Positions 44,032-54,636 of a stretch of DNA of 64,000 nt are shown one piece after another. The notes beneath the pieces were generated by a model. It made no database searches, was not told the DNA's origin, and saw only the letters and a program-made list of their open reading frames with translations. Source of the stretch: Shewanella olleyana (GTDB taxonomy: Bacteria; Pseudomonadota; Gammaproteobacteria; Enterobacterales; Shewanellaceae); contig NZ_JAKILD010000011.1 in the NCBI RefSeq assembly GCF_023283825.1, positions 62,001 through 126,000 on the forward strand. Reading direction: 5' to 3'. The position numbers and the translations under genes were made by a program. How positions within the stretch are numbered: position 1 is the stretch's first letter; each line of letters begins with the position of its first letter.

Positions 44032-44928
44032 ATGAGTAATTTATTTATGAATAAAACACAGATTAGCCAACAAAGTGATACCGAATTCACATCATTGCCT
44101 CGCAAAATTTTAATCACAGATTGTGAAGATGCCCAAGGGTTAATCGCTAAAATCACTGGTGTGTGTTTTGCTCATCAGCTTAATATTATCAAGAACACCG
44201 AATTTGTCGATCATCAGCAAGGCCGCTTCTTTATGCGCACAGTGCTTGAAGGTGAAATTAACGATGAAATATTACTCGCTGACTTACGTAAAGTTTTGCC
44301 TGAACAAAACCATATGAAATTAACTGATGCTGGTAAAAAACGCATTGTAGTATTAGTGACTAAAGAAGCGCACTGCCTAGGTGATATTTTGATGAAATCC
44401 TATTATGGCGGTTTAGATGTAGAGATTGCAGCGGTAATCGGTAATTACGATACGCTAGCTGGCTTAACGGAAAAGTTTGATACTCCGTTTCATTATGTCA
44501 GTCATCAAGGGTTAGATAGACAAGCACATGAGCAGGCGATACTTGAAAAAATAAACTTATACTCGCCAGACTATATTGTTCTTGCGAAGTTTATGCGTAT
44601 TTTAACTCCTGATTTTGTCGCTGAGTTTCCTAATAAAATTATTAATATTCATCACTCATTTTTGCCTGCCTTTATCGGCGCTTCTCCTTATCGCCAAGCA
44701 TGGGAGAGGGGAGTTAAGATCATCGGCGCGACGGCGCATTTTGTGAATAACTGCTTAGATGAAGGGCCGATCATTAAACAAGATGTGATTAATGTCGATC
44801 ATAGTTTTAGCGCTGAAGAAATGGCCCATAACGGCCGGGATGTGGAAAAAAGCGTATTGAGTAAGGCGTTGCAGTTAGTGCTTGAAGAGCAAGTGGTGGT
44901 TTACGGCAATAAAACAGTCGTATTCTGA
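44032..44928 (+). CDS. purU: PurU, formyltetrahydrofolate deformylase
   Basis: The 298-residue enzyme hydrolyses 10-formyltetrahydrofolate to formate and tetrahydrofolate, supplying formate for purine synthesis. An N-terminal ACT domain (ILITDCEDAQGLIAKITG, ~26-100) precedes the formyltransferase-type hydrolase domain, with the catalytic Asn-His in IINIHHSFLPAFIGASPY and Asp in NCLDEGPIIKQD. The start ATG lies in a weak Shine-Dalgarno context; a second ATG is at codon 6. Confidence 0.95.
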   Translation: MSNLFMNKTQISQQSDTEFTSLPRKILITDCEDAQGLIAKITGVCFAHQLNIIKNTEFVDHQQGRFFMRTVLEGEINDEILLADLRKVLPEQNHMKLTDAGKKRIVVLVTKEAHCLGDILMKSYYGGLDVEIAAVIGNYDTLAGLTEKFDTPFHYVSHQGLDRQAHEQAILEKINLYSPDYIVLAKFMRILTPDFVAEFPNKIINIHHSFLPAFIGASPYRQAWERGVKIIGATAHFVNNCLDEGPIIKQDVINVDHSFSAEEMAHNGRDVEKSVLSKALQLVLEEQVVVYGNKTVVF

Positions 44929-44989
44929 AGCTAAGACGATTCTATCGATATTGACAATAATACCGTCAATACCGACAAAACATTAATAA

Positions 44990-45019
44990 AAAAGGCTCAG
45001 TACGAATACTGGGCCTTTT
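44990..45019. terminator. Bidirectional terminator between purU and dapD
   Basis: AAAAGGCTCAGTA-CGAA-TACTGGGCCTTTT with one T-G pair, and further T/A tracts on each side. Confidence 0.9.
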
Positions 45020-45068
45020 CATTTTTAGAATAAGTAAGTTAACACCTACACATTCTTAATAAAGTGAT

Positions 45069-45893
45069 TTAATCAACGATACGTAAAACTTCGTTAATAC
45101 CCACTTTACCACGAGTTTTAGCATCTACTTTCTTAACGATGATTGCAGCGTATAGGCTGTAAGTTCCACATTTAGAAGGTAAGTTACCGGATACAACCAC
45201 TGAACCTGCAGGTACACGGCCGTAATGAACTTCGCCAGTTTCACGGTCAAAAATACGTGTGCTTTGGCCAATGTATACGCCCATTGAGATTACGCTGCCT
45301 TCTTCAACAACAACGCCTTCTACAATTTCACTACGTGCGCCAATGAAACAGTTATCTTCAATGATGGTTGGGCCAGCTTGTAATGGCTCAAGTACGCCAC
45401 CAATGCCAACACCACCAGATAAATGAACGTTTTTACCGATTTGAGCACAAGACCCAACTGTTGCCCAAGTATCAACCATAGTGCCTTCATCAACGAATGC
45501 GCCAAGGTTAACGTACGAAGGCATTAATACGGTGTTCTTACCGATAAATGAACCTTTACGAACGGTTGCTGGTGGAACCACACGAATGGCTTCTTCTTTA
45601 AAGCGCTCAGCAGTGTAGTCTGAGAATTTTTGTGGCACTTTATCAAAGTACTTAGTGTCACCACCATCAACAACTTCGTTGTCGAAAATACGAAAAGAAA
45701 GTAAAACTGCTTTCTTTAACCACTGATGTACATGCCATTCGCCATCAATCTTCTCTGCTACGCGAGCTTGACCTTTATCAAGCATGCTAATAACAGTTTC
45801 GATATCTGCACGAACACTTGGCTCTACCGTGCTAGGTGTGATGTCCTGACGAGCCTCAAATGCAGCTTCTATGCGTTGGCGTAATGCCTCCAT
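45069..45893 (-). CDS. dapD: DapD, tetrahydrodipicolinate N-succinyltransferase
   Basis: The 274-residue enzyme succinylates tetrahydrodipicolinate in the lysine/meso-diaminopimelate pathway. The C-terminal left-handed beta helix shows hexapeptide repeats ([40 protein letters not shown]). The length equals that of E. coli DapD (274). It lies 20 bp downstream of glnD in a map-glnD-dapD run on the minus strand. Confidence 0.97.
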   Translation of the reverse strand: MEALRQRIEAAFEARQDITPSTVEPSVRADIETVISMLDKGQARVAEKIDGEWHVHQWLKKAVLLSFRIFDNEVVDGGDTKYFDKVPQKFSDYTAERFKEEAIRVVPPATVRKGSFIGKNTVLMPSYVNLGAFVDEGTMVDTWATVGSCAQIGKNVHLSGGVGIGGVLEPLQAGPTIIEDNCFIGARSEIVEGVVVEEGSVISMGVYIGQSTRIFDRETGEVHYGRVPAGSVVVSGNLPSKCGTYSLYAAIIVKKVDAKTRGKVGINEVLRIVD

Positions 45894-45913
45894 TACTTTC
45901 TCCCAAATTGTAT

Positions 45914-48493
45914 TTATTGATGTAAAGGTTGAGTCAGCGCTTCAGAAAGCGCTTCAGATAATTGTGTTTGTTGTGCTTCGCTGAGTGCTTGGCCGAGAGC
46001 AGTTTGTAAAATAAAGAAATCTTCAGCTCGCTCTCCAATGGTGGTAATTTTGGCTGATAATAATGTGATATCGCAGCGGTAAAGTACGTCACCTACTTTT
46101 GCTAACAACCCTGGGCTGTCTAATGCAATAAGCTCCATCATACTTGTATCATGCTTCGCACCCGGTAAGAAACTCACATGAGTGCGAACGTTAAAAGGTT
46201 TCATGATTCGTGACATCTTTCTAAACTTTGAAGGTTTAGGTTTTTGTGCTGCCAATTGCTTTTCTAGTGATTTTTTTATCGACTGAATGCGAGAAAGTTG
46301 GCTGATTGGTTCGCCGTCTTGCTCTAAAATAACGAATGTATCTAATGCGTAGTCGTCATTTGATGTCATGATGTTAGCATCATGAACGTTAATGTTTTTG
46401 CTATCCAACACTGTCATAACAGTCGCGAACAATTTGGGTTTATCTTTGGCGTAAACAAATAACTCACTGCCTCCACGGGTAGTGTGCTTGGAAATAAGTA
46501 CTAATGGTTTTTGTTTATCGTGTTTGAGTAGCGCCTCAGTGTGCCAAGAAACTTGGTTAGGTTGATGACGTAAGAAGTAGTCATCTTTAAATCTACTCCA
46601 AAGCTCATTTATCGCTTTTTGTTTCACTCCACGTCTTAATAGCTCTTTTTGGGCTTTCTGTTGAGTTTCAAGTACTCTGTCAGCGACATCGATTGGCTTT
46701 TCTTTGCCACGAGATAACACGCGCTGGGTGGAGAAATATAAATCCCTTAACAGTGAGCCTTTCCAGTTATTCCATGCTTTGTGGTTCGTTGCACAAATAT
46801 CGGCAACAGTCAGGCAGTATAAATAGCTTAAATGCACCGCATCTTGTACTCGGTCTGCAAAAGTTGCCACAACTTCTGGGTCAGATATGTCGCGGCGCTG
46901 AGCGGTAACAGACATAACCAGGTGGTTTTCAACTAACCACGCCACAAGTCGTCCATCATGATCGCTTAATCCATGGAGTTTACAAAAATCCAAAGCATCG
47001 GTGGCACCTAACTTGCTGTGATCGCCGCCTCTACCTTTAGCAATATCATGGAAAATAGCCCCGAGAACTAACAAGCCTTTTTTCGGCAACTGATTAATTA
47101 TAATCGCACCCAGTGGAAATTCATCTTTTTGATCGGGCTGAGCAAAGCGCTCGATATTAAGCAATAAACGGTGGGTATGTTCATCAACTGTGTACGCATG
47201 AAATAGATCAAACTGCATCTGACCTTCGATATTACGCCATGCCGGTAAGTATGAAGATAAAATGCCATGCTTATGCATTAATGATAAAGCAGCTATGCCA
47301 CGAGGATGTTTTAAAATTGCCATAAAATACTTTCGGCATTCAGGGCTATCTTGCAGTGGCGCTTTTAAACGTCTTCTAGCTTGTCTCAGTAAACGTAAAG
47401 TAGGGGCATAAATACGCCTAACATTTGAGTTTTTAGCGACCAAGAAAAATAAATTAAGAATTTGTTCAGGGTGTTGCTCAAAAAGTTGATCATCTAAGAC
47501 TTCAATGTAACGACCACGGCGTTGGTAATTATCATTGATAGGGTAAATGGTTAACGATGAAGACAAGCTTAATGTGGCACGCTTAAATAGCTGCAACAGC
47601 ATTTCATTAAGCTCCATCACACGTCGCACTGTGCGGTAGTAGCGCTTCATCATTTGTTCTACTGCAAGTTGAGTATCATCCTGGTAGCCCATCATGCTAG
47701 CCACTTGTCTTTGTAAATCAAATAACAAGCGGTTTTCGTTGCGGCCTGAAATCATGTGCAAACTGAATCGTAATTGCCACAAGAAGTCCTGACACTCTAA
47801 TAGCTCTTTTAACTCAACAGGCTCAAGAAAGTCATGGTCGACGAGTTCAGACAACGAGGCAGCATCAAAATGGCGCATTGCCACCCAAGCGACAGTTTGG
47901 ATATCACGAAGTCCGCCAGGACAAGACTTGAGATTCGGCTCTAAGTCAAAAGCGTTTGCTTTAAGGTGGCGTTGGTGTTGTTCTTCTATTTTTCCGAGGA
48001 AAAAAGTATCTGACGGCCAAAAACCTTCTTGTCTAATCGCATTGTAAAGTTCATCGAATAAGGATTCATGTCCAATGAGCAGCCTTGCTTCAAGCAGGTT
48101 GGTGGCTGTGGTGATATCTTGCTCACCTTGAACTAATGTTTCTTCAATAGTACGGACACTATGACCCAACTCTAGACCTGAATCCCATAAGTATGTGATA
48201 AATTGGCTAATGGCATCTTTAGCTTGCTGACTTGCAATATCAGATTGGGATAAAAGTAGCAGGTCAATATCTGAGTGAGGGTGAAGTTCGCCGCGACCAT
48301 AACCGCCCACGGCAATAAGGCTAATGTGATGATTGTTTAAATCAAATTTAAGCCAGCTTTCTTTTAAAAGGTCATCAACAAATTGACAGCGCTGCTGAAC
48401 AAGTTCCGTTATTGGTTTATTCGCAGTGAACTGCTCCAATAAACGCTGGTTAAACTCTATAAGCGTGTTTTTAGCTACCAGCGCAGTGTTCAT
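45914..48493 (-). CDS. glnD: GlnD, bifunctional PII uridylyltransferase/uridylyl-removing enzyme
   Basis: The 859-residue nitrogen sensor adds UMP to PII proteins at low glutamine and removes it at high glutamine. The nucleotidyltransferase motif is [19 protein letters not shown] (~64-82), the HD phosphohydrolase motif is [13 protein letters not shown] (~493), and two C-terminal ACT domains bind glutamine ([35 protein letters not shown]). The domain order and length are typical. Confidence 0.97.
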   Translation of the reverse strand: MNTALVAKNTLIEFNQRLLEQFTANKPITELVQQRCQFVDDLLKESWLKFDLNNHHISLIAVGGYGRGELHPHSDIDLLLLSQSDIASQQAKDAISQFITYLWDSGLELGHSVRTIEETLVQGEQDITTATNLLEARLLIGHESLFDELYNAIRQEGFWPSDTFFLGKIEEQHQRHLKANAFDLEPNLKSCPGGLRDIQTVAWVAMRHFDAASLSELVDHDFLEPVELKELLECQDFLWQLRFSLHMISGRNENRLLFDLQRQVASMMGYQDDTQLAVEQMMKRYYRTVRRVMELNEMLLQLFKRATLSLSSSLTIYPINDNYQRRGRYIEVLDDQLFEQHPEQILNLFFLVAKNSNVRRIYAPTLRLLRQARRRLKAPLQDSPECRKYFMAILKHPRGIAALSLMHKHGILSSYLPAWRNIEGQMQFDLFHAYTVDEHTHRLLLNIERFAQPDQKDEFPLGAIIINQLPKKGLLVLGAIFHDIAKGRGGDHSKLGATDALDFCKLHGLSDHDGRLVAWLVENHLVMSVTAQRRDISDPEVVATFADRVQDAVHLSYLYCLTVADICATNHKAWNNWKGSLLRDLYFSTQRVLSRGKEKPIDVADRVLETQQKAQKELLRRGVKQKAINELWSRFKDDYFLRHQPNQVSWHTEALLKHDKQKPLVLISKHTTRGGSELFVYAKDKPKLFATVMTVLDSKNINVHDANIMTSNDDYALDTFVILEQDGEPISQLSRIQSIKKSLEKQLAAQKPKPSKFRKMSRIMKPFNVRTHVSFLPGAKHDTSMMELIALDSPGLLAKVGDVLYRCDITLLSAKITTIGERAEDFFILQTALGQALSEAQQTQLSEALSEALTQPLHQ

Positions 48494-48532
48494 TGATGTC
48501 CTTATTTACGAAGTTTTATTTTACGTAATTAT

Positions 48533-49324
48533 TTATATTGATCTAGGAAAGTCTTCTTCGTCACGTAATGTCAGTACTTCAACACCCGTTTCAGTGACTA
48601 ATAATGTGTGTTCCCACTGAGCTGATTTTTTACCATCTGAAGTGGTGACTGTCCAGTTATCTTCTTTATCTAAAACAGTTGTATAACGTCCTGCATTAAT
48701 CATTGGCTCAATGGTGAAACACATGCCAGCTTTTAATACTGTGTTGTCATTATTTTTGTAATGCACCACTTGTGGCTCTTCGTGGAAGCCTTCGCCAATA
48801 CCGTGACCACAGTAATCTTTCACGATGGAATATTTATCTAAACCAGATTTGCTGGCTTTAATGAACTTTTCAATTGCAGTGCCGATTTCACCTAATTTAA
48901 CACCTGGACGTACTTTTTTAATCGCAAGATAAAGGCTTTCTTGGGCAATTCTAGCCAGTCTTCTGTCTTTAGGACTGACATCGCCAATTAAAAACATCTT
49001 AGATGTGTCACCGTGGAAACCATCTTTAATTACTGTGATGTCGATATTTAAAATATCGCCGTCTTTCAATTTGTAACCACACGGAATGCCGTGACAAACC
49101 ACTTCATTTACCGAAGTACAAATTGATTTTGGGAAGCCATGGTAATTTAGCGGCGCTGAAATCGCGTCATGTTCTTCGGTAAATTTTGCACAAATGTCAT
49201 TTAGCTCATCTGTGGTTACGCCGACCTTGACATGAGGTGCGATCATTTCTAGTACTACAGCAGCTAATTTGCCCGCTGCACGCATTTTTTCGATTTGTTC
49301 TGCTGTCTTGATGACTATGCTCAT
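48533..49324 (-). CDS. map: Map, type I methionine aminopeptidase
   Basis: The 263-residue metallo-enzyme removes the N-terminal Met from nascent proteins. Metal ligands are visible in LNIDITVIKDGFHGDTSKMF (two Asp), GHGIGEGFHEEPQV (His) and MCFTIEPMI (Glu). It is the first gene of the minus-strand map-glnD-dapD run and faces rpsB, the usual gammaproteobacterial arrangement. Confidence 0.97.
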   Translation of the reverse strand: MSIVIKTAEQIEKMRAAGKLAAVVLEMIAPHVKVGVTTDELNDICAKFTEEHDAISAPLNYHGFPKSICTSVNEVVCHGIPCGYKLKDGDILNIDITVIKDGFHGDTSKMFLIGDVSPKDRRLARIAQESLYLAIKKVRPGVKLGEIGTAIEKFIKASKSGLDKYSIVKDYCGHGIGEGFHEEPQVVHYKNNDNTVLKAGMCFTIEPMINAGRYTTVLDKEDNWTVTTSDGKKSAQWEHTLLVTETGVEVLTLRDEEDFPRSI

Positions 49325-49380
49325 GAATATTCTCTTACCCTTGTATCAGTCAAAAAAGGCGCAAATAAATTTGACAAAAT

Positions 49381-49409
49381 TTGTGCTTTTTACCTAGTTA
49401 TGGTATAAA
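49381..49409 (+). promoter_or_regulatory. Candidate rpsB promoter
   Basis: TTGTGC (49381-49386), a 17-bp spacer and TATAAA (49404-49409), followed by the G/C-rich GCGCGCCG as is common in stringently controlled promoters. An alternative TTGACA lies at 49371-49376 with TAGTTA 18 bp downstream. Confidence 0.5.
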
Positions 49410-49554
49410 GCGCGCCGTTGTGTTTAAGTCTTAATGAAGCTGTAATTTGAATAAAGTATAAATACTTTCTTCACTTACTGTTCCACTAAGCGTAAAATAT
49501 GGCGGCCATTATACATGTTATAGATGGCAATTTAACTAAATACTAAATCACACA

Positions 49555-49660
49555 CGTATCGACACATTCTTCGGGGTGCTCTTAGTGCGCTATTTTAGCA
49601 AGCAAGAGTCGAAGGTATGGGATCCGTGGAGGTCTAACCCCCCAAATTAAGGTATATACA
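49555..49660 (+). promoter_or_regulatory. rpsB leader, likely S2 autoregulatory element
   Basis: The 5' untranslated segment ends with GGGATCCGTGGAGGTCTAAC and a run of C residues before AAGGT and the rpsB ATG. In E. coli the rpsB-tsf leader mediates feedback by ribosomal protein S2, and the GTGGAGG...AACCCC part resembles the E. coli leader as I recall it. The structure is not computed here. Confidence 0.5.
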
Positions 49661-50389
49661 ATGACTACTGTTTCAATGCGCGACATGCTTCAAGCTGGTG
49701 TTCACTTCGGTCACCAAACTCGTTACTGGAATCCTAAGATGAAGCCTTTCATCTTCGGTGCTCGTAATGGTGTTCACATTATCAACCTTGAGCACACTGT
49801 GCCAATGTTCAACGAAGCATTAGCGTTCATCAGCAACGTTGCTTCTAAAAAAGGTAAAATCCTTTTTGTTGGTACTAAGCGCGCTGCTGGCGAAGCTATC
49901 AAAGAATCTGCAATTTCTTGTGACCAGTACTACGTTGATCACCGCTGGTTAGGCGGCATGTTAACTAACTGGAAAACTGTTCGTCAGTCAATCAAACGTC
50001 TTAAAGAGCTTGAAAGCCAGTCAGTTGACGGTACTTTCGACAAGCTTACTAAGAAAGAAGCATTAATGCGTACTCGCGAACTAGAGAAGTTAGAAAAATC
50101 TTTAGGCGGTATCAAAAACATGGGCGGTTTACCTGACGTATTATTCGTTATCGGTGCTGACCATGAGCATATTGCTATTAAAGAAGCTAACAACTTAGGT
50201 ATCCCAGTTGTTGCTGTTGTTGATACTAACTCTGCTCCAGACGGCGTTAACTACATCGTTCCTGGTAACGATGATGCTATGCGTTCTATCCGTTTGTACA
50301 CTTCTTCTGTTGCTGCAGCTGCTAACTCAGGCCGCGGTCAAGATTTAGCTGTTCAAGCTGAGCAAGACGGTTTCGTAGAAACTGTTTAA
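49661..50389 (+). CDS. rpsB: Ribosomal protein S2
   Basis: The 242-residue protein of the 30S subunit begins [27 protein letters not shown], the hallmark S2 N-terminus, and contains [12 protein letters not shown] and [19 protein letters not shown]. The length matches that of E. coli S2 (241). It is the first gene of rpsB-tsf-pyrH-frr. Confidence 0.98.
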   Translation: MTTVSMRDMLQAGVHFGHQTRYWNPKMKPFIFGARNGVHIINLEHTVPMFNEALAFISNVASKKGKILFVGTKRAAGEAIKESAISCDQYYVDHRWLGGMLTNWKTVRQSIKRLKELESQSVDGTFDKLTKKEALMRTRELEKLEKSLGGIKNMGGLPDVLFVIGADHEHIAIKEANNLGIPVVAVVDTNSAPDGVNYIVPGNDDAMRSIRLYTSSVAAAANSGRGQDLAVQAEQDGFVETV

Positions 50390-50440
50390 TAAGGTGTGAT
50401 GGTTTCCATCTCCCTTATTGACCAATAAGAAATTGGTGAG

Positions 50441-50465
50441 CAGGGGCCTTATGGCCCCTGTTTTT
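50441..50465 (+). terminator. Attenuator/terminator between rpsB and tsf
   Basis: CAGGGGCC-TTAT-GGCCCCTG followed by TTTTT. It is a strong stem inside the operon, so partial termination would set the rpsB:tsf ratio. Confidence 0.88.
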
Positions 50466-50504
50466 AAATGCAAAATTAGACGAATTTAAATAGAGGATTT
50501 AACA

Positions 50505-51356
50505 ATGGCAATTACTGCTGCCCAAGTTAAAGAACTTCGTGACCGCACTGGCGCTGGCATGATGGACTGTAAAAAAGCATTGACTGAAACTAACGGTGAT
50601 ATCGAGCTTGCTATCGATAACATGCGTAAAAGTGGTGCTGCTAAAGCTGCTAAAAAAGCAGGTAACATTGCTGCTGAAGGTACTATCCTTATTCAAAGCG
50701 GTGAAGGTTTCACAGCATTGTTAGAAGTTAACTGTCAAACTGACTTCGTTGCTAAAGATAGTAACTTCCTAGCATTTGCTAACGAAGTACTAAAAGTAGC
50801 TGCAGCTTCTAAAGTGACGATTGAAGATTTAAAAGCACAATTCGAAGAAACTCGTGTTGCGCTAGTTGCTAAAATCGGTGAAAACATCAACGTTCGTCGC
50901 GTTGAATACATCGATGGTGCTGACCAAGCTTCTTACCGTCACGGCGACCGTATCGGTGTTGTTGTAACTGGTGAAGCTGACGCTGAAACTCTGAAGCACA
51001 TTGCTATGCATGTTGCTGCTTCTAAGCCTGAATTCGTTAACCCAACTGACGTTCCTGCTGATGTTGTTGCTCGTGAGCAAGCGCTTCAAGTAGAAATCGC
51101 GATGAACGAAGGTAAGCCTCAAGAAATCGCTGAGAAAATGGTTATCGGTCGTATGAAGAAGTTTACTGGTGAGATCTCTCTTACTGGCCAAGCTTACATC
51201 ATGGAACCAAAGAAAACTGTTGGCGATATCCTTAAAGAGAAAGGCGCTACAGTAACTAACTTCATTCGTTTAGAAGTTGGTGAAGGTATCGAGAAGAAAG
51301 AAGAAGATTTTGCTGCAGAAGTTGCTGCACAAATTGCTGCTACTAAAAAAGCGTAA
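50505..51356 (+). CDS. tsf: Elongation factor Ts
   Basis: The 283-residue guanine-nucleotide exchange factor for EF-Tu begins with a UBA-like domain ([26 protein letters not shown]). The core motif [14 protein letters not shown], which contacts EF-Tu, and the C-terminal [18 protein letters not shown] are present. GAGGA precedes the ATG. Confidence 0.98.
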   Translation: MAITAAQVKELRDRTGAGMMDCKKALTETNGDIELAIDNMRKSGAAKAAKKAGNIAAEGTILIQSGEGFTALLEVNCQTDFVAKDSNFLAFANEVLKVAAASKVTIEDLKAQFEETRVALVAKIGENINVRRVEYIDGADQASYRHGDRIGVVVTGEADAETLKHIAMHVAASKPEFVNPTDVPADVVAREQALQVEIAMNEGKPQEIAEKMVIGRMKKFTGEISLTGQAYIMEPKKTVGDILKEKGATVTNFIRLEVGEGIEKKEEDFAAEVAAQIAATKKA

Positions 51357-51380
51357 TTAAACATCTCTTCATACCCTAAA

Positions 51381-51404
51381 GCCGCAGCAACCGCTGCGGT
51401 TTTG
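51381..51404 (+). terminator. Hairpin terminator between tsf and pyrH
   Basis: CCGCAGC-AACC-GCTGCGG followed by TTTTG; probably a partial terminator. Confidence 0.75.
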
Positions 51405-51423
51405 TTATAACTAGGAAAAAATT

Positions 51424-52149
51424 ATGAGCACCAATCCAAAACCTGCATATAGACGCGTTCTTTTAAAGTTAAGTGGCGAAGCGTTAATGGGCGAAGAAGG
51501 CTTCGGTATTGACCCTAAAGTTCTTGACCGTATGGCGCAAGAAGTAAAAGAGTTAGTGGAACTTGGCATTCAAGTTGGGGTTGTAATTGGTGGTGGTAAT
51601 CTATTCCGTGGTGAAGGCTTAGCTGAAGCTGGTATGAATCGTGTTGTTGGTGACCATATGGGTATGCTTGCAACTGTGATGAATGGCCTAGCGATGCGTG
51701 ATGCACTGCACCGCGCCTATGTAAATGCTCGTTTAATGTCTGCAATTCCATTGAAAGGTGTGTGTGACGATTACAACTGGGCTGAGGCAATTAGTTTATT
51801 AAAATCTGGTCGAGTAGTTATTTTTGCTGCTGGTACTGGTAACCCATTTTGTACAACTGATTCTGCTGCGTGTTTACGTGGTATTGAAATCGAAGCTGAA
51901 GTGGTTTTAAAAGGAACTAAGGTTGACGGTGTTTTCTCAGCCGATCCTATGAAAGACCCTGAAGCGGTAAAATACGACTCATTAACTTATGATGAAGTAT
52001 TAGAAAATGAATTTAAGGTGATGGATTTAGCGGCATTCACGCTAGCCCGTGACCATGACATGCCTATCTTAGTGTTCAACATGAATAAACCTGGTGCTTT
52101 ACGTCGTGTTATCATGGGTGAAGAAGAAGGCACACATATCAAAAATTAA
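51424..52149 (+). CDS. pyrH: UMP kinase
   Basis: The 241-residue amino-acid-kinase-family enzyme phosphorylates UMP to UDP. Motifs include [45 protein letters not shown] and [20 protein letters not shown]. The length equals that of E. coli PyrH. Confidence 0.98.
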   Translation: MSTNPKPAYRRVLLKLSGEALMGEEGFGIDPKVLDRMAQEVKELVELGIQVGVVIGGGNLFRGEGLAEAGMNRVVGDHMGMLATVMNGLAMRDALHRAYVNARLMSAIPLKGVCDDYNWAEAISLLKSGRVVIFAAGTGNPFCTTDSAACLRGIEIEAEVVLKGTKVDGVFSADPMKDPEAVKYDSLTYDEVLENEFKVMDLAAFTLARDHDMPILVFNMNKPGALRRVIMGEEEGTHIKN

Positions 52150-52284
52150 TTAACCCTTTTATTGGTTAGTTTGTTTTTTAGCTGAAAATTTTCATTTGAA
52201 CGAGTATCGACATAGAAAATTCTATGTGCCATTCTCAGATAATCGTTCAAGTAATAAGTCTTTGTGACCAAAAGGATATTTATC

Positions 52285-52842
52285 GTGATTGATACAATTA
52301 AAGAAGATGCTCAAGAGCGCATGACTAAGTGTGTTGAAGCTACTAAAAACCAAATGGCAAAAGTACGTACTGGTCGTGCTCACCCAAGCTTACTTGATTC
52401 TATTCAAGTGTCATATTACGGCGCTATGACGCCACTTAAGCAAGTTGCTAACATTGGTATCGAAGATTCACGTACCTTAAACGTAACAGTATTTGATGCT
52501 ACTATGGTTCAAGCTGTTGAAAAAGCAATCATGAGTTCAGATTTAGGTCTTAACCCAATGACTGCTGGTAGTTCAATGCGTATTCCATTACCTGCGTTAA
52601 CTGAAGAACGTCGTAAAGATTTCATTAAAGTTGTACGCGCTGAAGCTGAAAATGGCCGTGTTGCGGTCCGTAACGTTCGCCGTGACGCGATCAGCGAAGT
52701 TAAAAAACTTGAAAAAGCAAAAGAGTGTACTGAAGATGATGTTCGTCGTAGTGAAGATGAAGTTCAGAAGTTCACCGACGCTAGTATCAAGAATATTGAT
52801 GGAATTTTAGCTGCTAAAGAAAAAGAATTGATGGAAGTCTAA
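52285..52842 (+). CDS. frr: Ribosome recycling factor
   Basis: The 185-residue protein splits post-termination ribosomes together with EF-G. The conserved region [20 protein letters not shown] and the C-terminal helix [17 protein letters not shown] sequence ([20 protein letters not shown]) are seen. GTG at 52285-52287 (VIDTIKEDA) with AAAAGGAT upstream is the correct start and gives the same length as E. coli Frr. A GTG 7 codons earlier is open but unnecessary. Confidence 0.96.
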   Translation: MIDTIKEDAQERMTKCVEATKNQMAKVRTGRAHPSLLDSIQVSYYGAMTPLKQVANIGIEDSRTLNVTVFDATMVQAVEKAIMSSDLGLNPMTAGSSMRIPLPALTEERRKDFIKVVRAEAENGRVAVRNVRRDAISEVKKLEKAKECTEDDVRRSEDEVQKFTDASIKNIDGILAAKEKELMEV

Positions 52843-52869
52843 TTCTCGTCCTAGCAAAGCTAGAGTTAA

Positions 52870-52902
52870 AGCGCCGTGTAAGGTTATACTACACGGCGTT
52901 TG
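52870..52902 (+). terminator. Hairpin downstream of frr
   Basis: CGCCGTGTA pairs with TACACGGCG, with a 9-nt loop, and is followed by TTTG. The short T run suggests weak termination before uppS. Confidence 0.6.
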
Positions 52903-52925
52903 TCTATTTGAAAGGGTTGTAATAG

Positions 52926-53750
52926 ATGTCATCCACTGTTGGATATGAGCCAGAAACACAATCGAATGCTGATATAGAAACTTCGGAAATTTTGCCAGGC
53001 CAACTTTCTGATGTTGTTAAGCAGTCGCTACCTAAGCATGTCGCTATTATTATGGATGGTAATGGTCGCTGGGCTCAGCAACAAGGAAAGCCAAGAGTGT
53101 TTGGTCATAAGGCGGGTGTGAAAGCAGTACGTCGTGCTGTGAGTGTCGCTAGTCAATTAGGTATTGAGTCATTAACTTTATTTGCTTTTTCAAGTGAAAA
53201 CTGGCGTAGACCTGATAAAGAAGTCAGCTTATTGATGGAATTATTTTTCTCAGTTTTACAAAGAGAAATAAAGCTATTGCACAATAATCAAGTTCGATTA
53301 AATATCATTGGTGATATCAGTCGTTTTTCTGCTCGTTTACAAAAACAGATCCAAAAAGCACAACAACAAACTGCAGATAATACTGGGCTGGTTCTAAATG
53401 TTGCAGCAAACTATGGTGGCCGTTGGGATATTTTACAAGCTGCGCAAAAGTTAGCTGATAAAGTCGCTCAAGGTGAACTAGAGTCTAGCGAATTAACTGA
53501 AGAAGCGTTAAATCAACAGCTTTGTATGAACGAGCAAAATGAAGTTGATTTAATGATACGTACAGGCGGTGATTACCGCATTAGTAATTTTATTTTATGG
53601 CAGGCTGCATACGCTGAATTGGTCTTTACTGAGACTTTGTGGCCAGATTTTAATGAGCAAGCATTTAAAGGTGCACTTGCTGTTTTTGCCAGTAGGCAAC
53701 GTAGATTTGGTTTGACGGGTAGTCAGATTGAAGAAATACGTGCTATTTAA
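52926..53750 (+). CDS. uppS: UppS, undecaprenyl diphosphate synthase
   Basis: The 274-residue cis-prenyltransferase makes the C55 carrier lipid. The catalytic loop is [20 protein letters not shown], followed by [14 protein letters not shown], and near the end [24 protein letters not shown]. It has an N-terminal extension of ~20 residues compared with E. coli. It starts the uppS-cdsA-dxr-rseP-bamA run. Confidence 0.97.
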   Translation: MSSTVGYEPETQSNADIETSEILPGQLSDVVKQSLPKHVAIIMDGNGRWAQQQGKPRVFGHKAGVKAVRRAVSVASQLGIESLTLFAFSSENWRRPDKEVSLLMELFFSVLQREIKLLHNNQVRLNIIGDISRFSARLQKQIQKAQQQTADNTGLVLNVAANYGGRWDILQAAQKLADKVAQGELESSELTEEALNQQLCMNEQNEVDLMIRTGGDYRISNFILWQAAYAELVFTETLWPDFNEQAFKGALAVFASRQRRFGLTGSQIEEIRAI

Positions 53751-53772
53751 AAATATTTAAGAGGCTTTTGCT

Positions 53773-54630
53773 TTGTTAAAACAACGAATTATAACAGTTT
53801 TATGGTTACTTCCATTAGTGATAGGTGCCATATTCTTCTTACCTGCTGAGTATTTTGCTTGGGCACTTATTCCTGTCTTTATGATTGGTGCTAAAGAGTG
53901 GGGAAGTTTCATTGACCCACAATGTACAGCAACGCAATGGACCTTTACTGCAACCGTGACATTAATTCTGTTGTCATTGAATATCTTTGTGCCAGTCGAG
54001 GCTTTATGGCTTAAAGGCCAAGTCCATCCAATCTTTTTAGCCATCATTACCATTGGTTTATTTTGGTGGATCATTAGTACTTTACTGATTTTTACTTTTC
54101 CAAAGAGTGGCGAGACCTGGAAAAACAGTCCGATGTTAAAGTCGATGTTTGGTCAGTTAACGCTCATTCCATGTTTTGTATCGCTTATTACACTTAAATC
54201 TATTAGTAGCAATGTTGAACCATACTTTGGCGGTTCATTAGTCTTCCTCGTTATGCTAGTCGTTTGGGCTGCAGATACAGGTGCATACTTTGCAGGTCGT
54301 TCATTAGGTAAACATAAACTGATGCCTAATGTGAGCCCAAATAAAACCTTAGAAGGGTTAGGCGGTGGCTTAGTTGCAACCATGGCTGTTGTTATTGGTG
54401 TTATGTATTACTCACCAGAACAAGAATTAGGTTTAGTGATAGCTGTGACGCTGATTACGGCTATAGCATCGGCTTTTGGAGATTTATCTGAAAGCATGTT
54501 TAAACGTGCAGCCAATATTAAAGATTCAGGTAAAATTTTACCTGGACACGGTGGAGTGCTAGATAGAATGGACAGTCTTACTGCTGCACTACCAGTGTTT
54601 ACCTTTATTTACCTTGCATTCTGGATTTAA
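53773..54630 (+). CDS. cdsA: CdsA, phosphatidate cytidylyltransferase
   Basis: The 285-residue polytopic membrane enzyme makes CDP-diacylglycerol, the precursor of all phospholipids. The C-terminal signature SAFGDLSESMFKRAANIKDS is followed by LPGHGGVLDRMDSL. The start is TTG at 53773-53775, with AAGAGG about 8 bp upstream. It lies 22 bp after uppS and 6 bp before dxr. Confidence 0.96.
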   Translation: MLKQRIITVLWLLPLVIGAIFFLPAEYFAWALIPVFMIGAKEWGSFIDPQCTATQWTFTATVTLILLSLNIFVPVEALWLKGQVHPIFLAIITIGLFWWIISTLLIFTFPKSGETWKNSPMLKSMFGQLTLIPCFVSLITLKSISSNVEPYFGGSLVFLVMLVVWAADTGAYFAGRSLGKHKLMPNVSPNKTLEGLGGGLVATMAVVIGVMYYSPEQELGLVIAVTLITAIASAFGDLSESMFKRAANIKDSGKILPGHGGVLDRMDSLTAALPVFTFIYLAFWI

Positions 54631-54636
54631 TTTACC

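Larger units (their letters stand above)
49325..49660. other. Divergent map-rpsB intergenic region
   Basis: This 336-bp region holds the rpsB promoter and leader (separate entries) and must contain the map promoter on the minus strand, which I cannot place with confidence. No additional gene is seen. Confidence 0.6.
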
